DNA of 64,000 bases from Taeniopygia guttata (Eukaryota; Chordata; Aves; Passeriformes; Estrildidae): assembly GCF_048771995.1 (NCBI RefSeq), contig NC_133027.1, positions 12,582,001 through 12,646,000 of the forward strand. The letters run 5' to 3'. Position numbers and translations under genes: made by a program. This document shows, piece by piece, positions 63,430 through 64,000 of this stretch (position 1 is the first letter of the stretch; each line of letters starts with the position of its first letter). A model generated the notes under the pieces. It was not told the DNA's origin and did no database searches. It worked only from the letters and a program-made list of their open reading frames with translations.

Positions 63430-64000
63430 CTTGCGAGACAGAGGCTGGGGGCTGCTGCTCCCTGTGGAGAGGCTGGAAGCTGCCGGGCTGCATCCTGAGC
63501 AGCTCCCGGTCGACTGGAGGCAGCTGCTCTCCGTAGAGGTCCTGGAAGCGGCTGCGGGGCTGCGCCCCTGCGAGCGGCAGCAGCGGCTCCCCGCAGAAAC
63601 CGAGCAAGTCGGAGGGCGGGATCTGAAGCAACTCCTGCTCGGCGGGCGGCGGCCGCTGCCCATAGAACTCCTGGAAGCGGCTCGGCCCCTCCCGCCGGGC
63701 CGGCATGGGCCGGTCCCGGTGCAGCAGGTGGAAGCTGCAGGGTGGGCGCCGGGCGAGCAGCGGCTGCTCTCCGGGCGGCTGCTGGAAGCGGCCGGGCCAG
63801 GGGCTGCGCAGCTCCCACCCGTCCGGCAGCGTCCGCTCCCTGTGCAGCAGGAGGAAGCGCTGGGCGGGCGCCCAGGCGGCAGCGGCGGCCGCTCCGTGGG
63901 CAGCGGCTGGAAGCGAGCGTGCCCGCCCTGCCCGTCCGGCAGCAGCCGTGCCCCGGGGAGCTGCTGCGAGCCGCAGGGCGGGCGCCTGCAGCACTCCCGC
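63430..64000 (-). CDS. Large repeat-coding exon of an unrecognised minus-strand gene (runs off the window)
   Basis: Open from the window edge to the donor CAAG/gtagga (phase 1). It encodes about seven imperfect repeats of 18-24 residues with the pattern [RS]F-x3-hydrophobic-[HY]-[RG]-[ED]-[QR]-x-x-P, often followed by x3-ELL (for example near 63445-63510 and 63520-63580). GC-rich throughout. I do not recognise the family. Confidence 0.55.

Noticed and set aside
1-64000. Prokaryotic systems such as CRISPR arrays, operons or phage genes
   Set aside because: Introns, CR1 elements, LTRs and polyadenylation signals show vertebrate nuclear DNA.

Overview
This is vertebrate nuclear DNA, most likely from a songbird (order Passeriformes). 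It has long introns with GT/AG borders, CR1 LINE fragments, many avian-type endogenous retroviruses (ERVs), and a PAK-family kinase gene of the kind known to be expanded in songbirds (the PAK3-like family described in zebra finch). There are no prokaryotic features. The density of ERVs and segmental copies would suit a W chromosome or a repeat-rich microchromosome; that is inference.

Left part (1-17 kb): one isolated exon-like block (425-594), then a decayed ERV (LTR plus gag, with a second LTR nested in gag), a roughly 0.5 kb duplicated terminal-exon-like block (4.06 and 15.66 kb), a CR1 fragment, a 5'-truncated gammaretrovirus-like provirus (RNase H, integrase, env and a complete 3' LTR, 6.99-12.03 kb), a block duplicated again at 50.2 kb, and a solo LTR just upstream of the kinase gene.

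Middle part (17.1-49.4 kb): this is the most interesting unit. By splice sites and phase I assembled one plus-strand gene of 28 exons whose coding parts total 3,351 nt (1,116 codons plus stop, exactly divisible by three). It has an N-terminal membrane-anchor exon, thirteen symmetrical phase 0-0 exons of exactly 132 nt (44 aa each, acidic, ending in EPES.EP-like motifs), several charged exons likely to form coiled coil, and a C-terminal PAK-type kinase domain with catalytic residues retained. Twelve of the thirteen repeat exons sit in three nearly identical tandem units of 3,772 bp, so each unit adds 176 residues in frame. An old minus-strand class II provirus (18.76-25.58 kb) occupies the intron before the array.

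Right part (49.4-64 kb): duplicated flanking DNA, an isolated exon (51101-51253), then a well-preserved minus-strand class II ERV (51.9-60.2 kb) with intact gag and pro-pol frames joined by an A AAA AAC frameshift site at the gag stop, two LTRs, a duplicated tRNA-Lys-type primer site and no env. Beyond an AT microsatellite lies part of an unrecognised minus-strand gene (62.7-64 kb, running off the window) that encodes repeats of about 18-24 aa.
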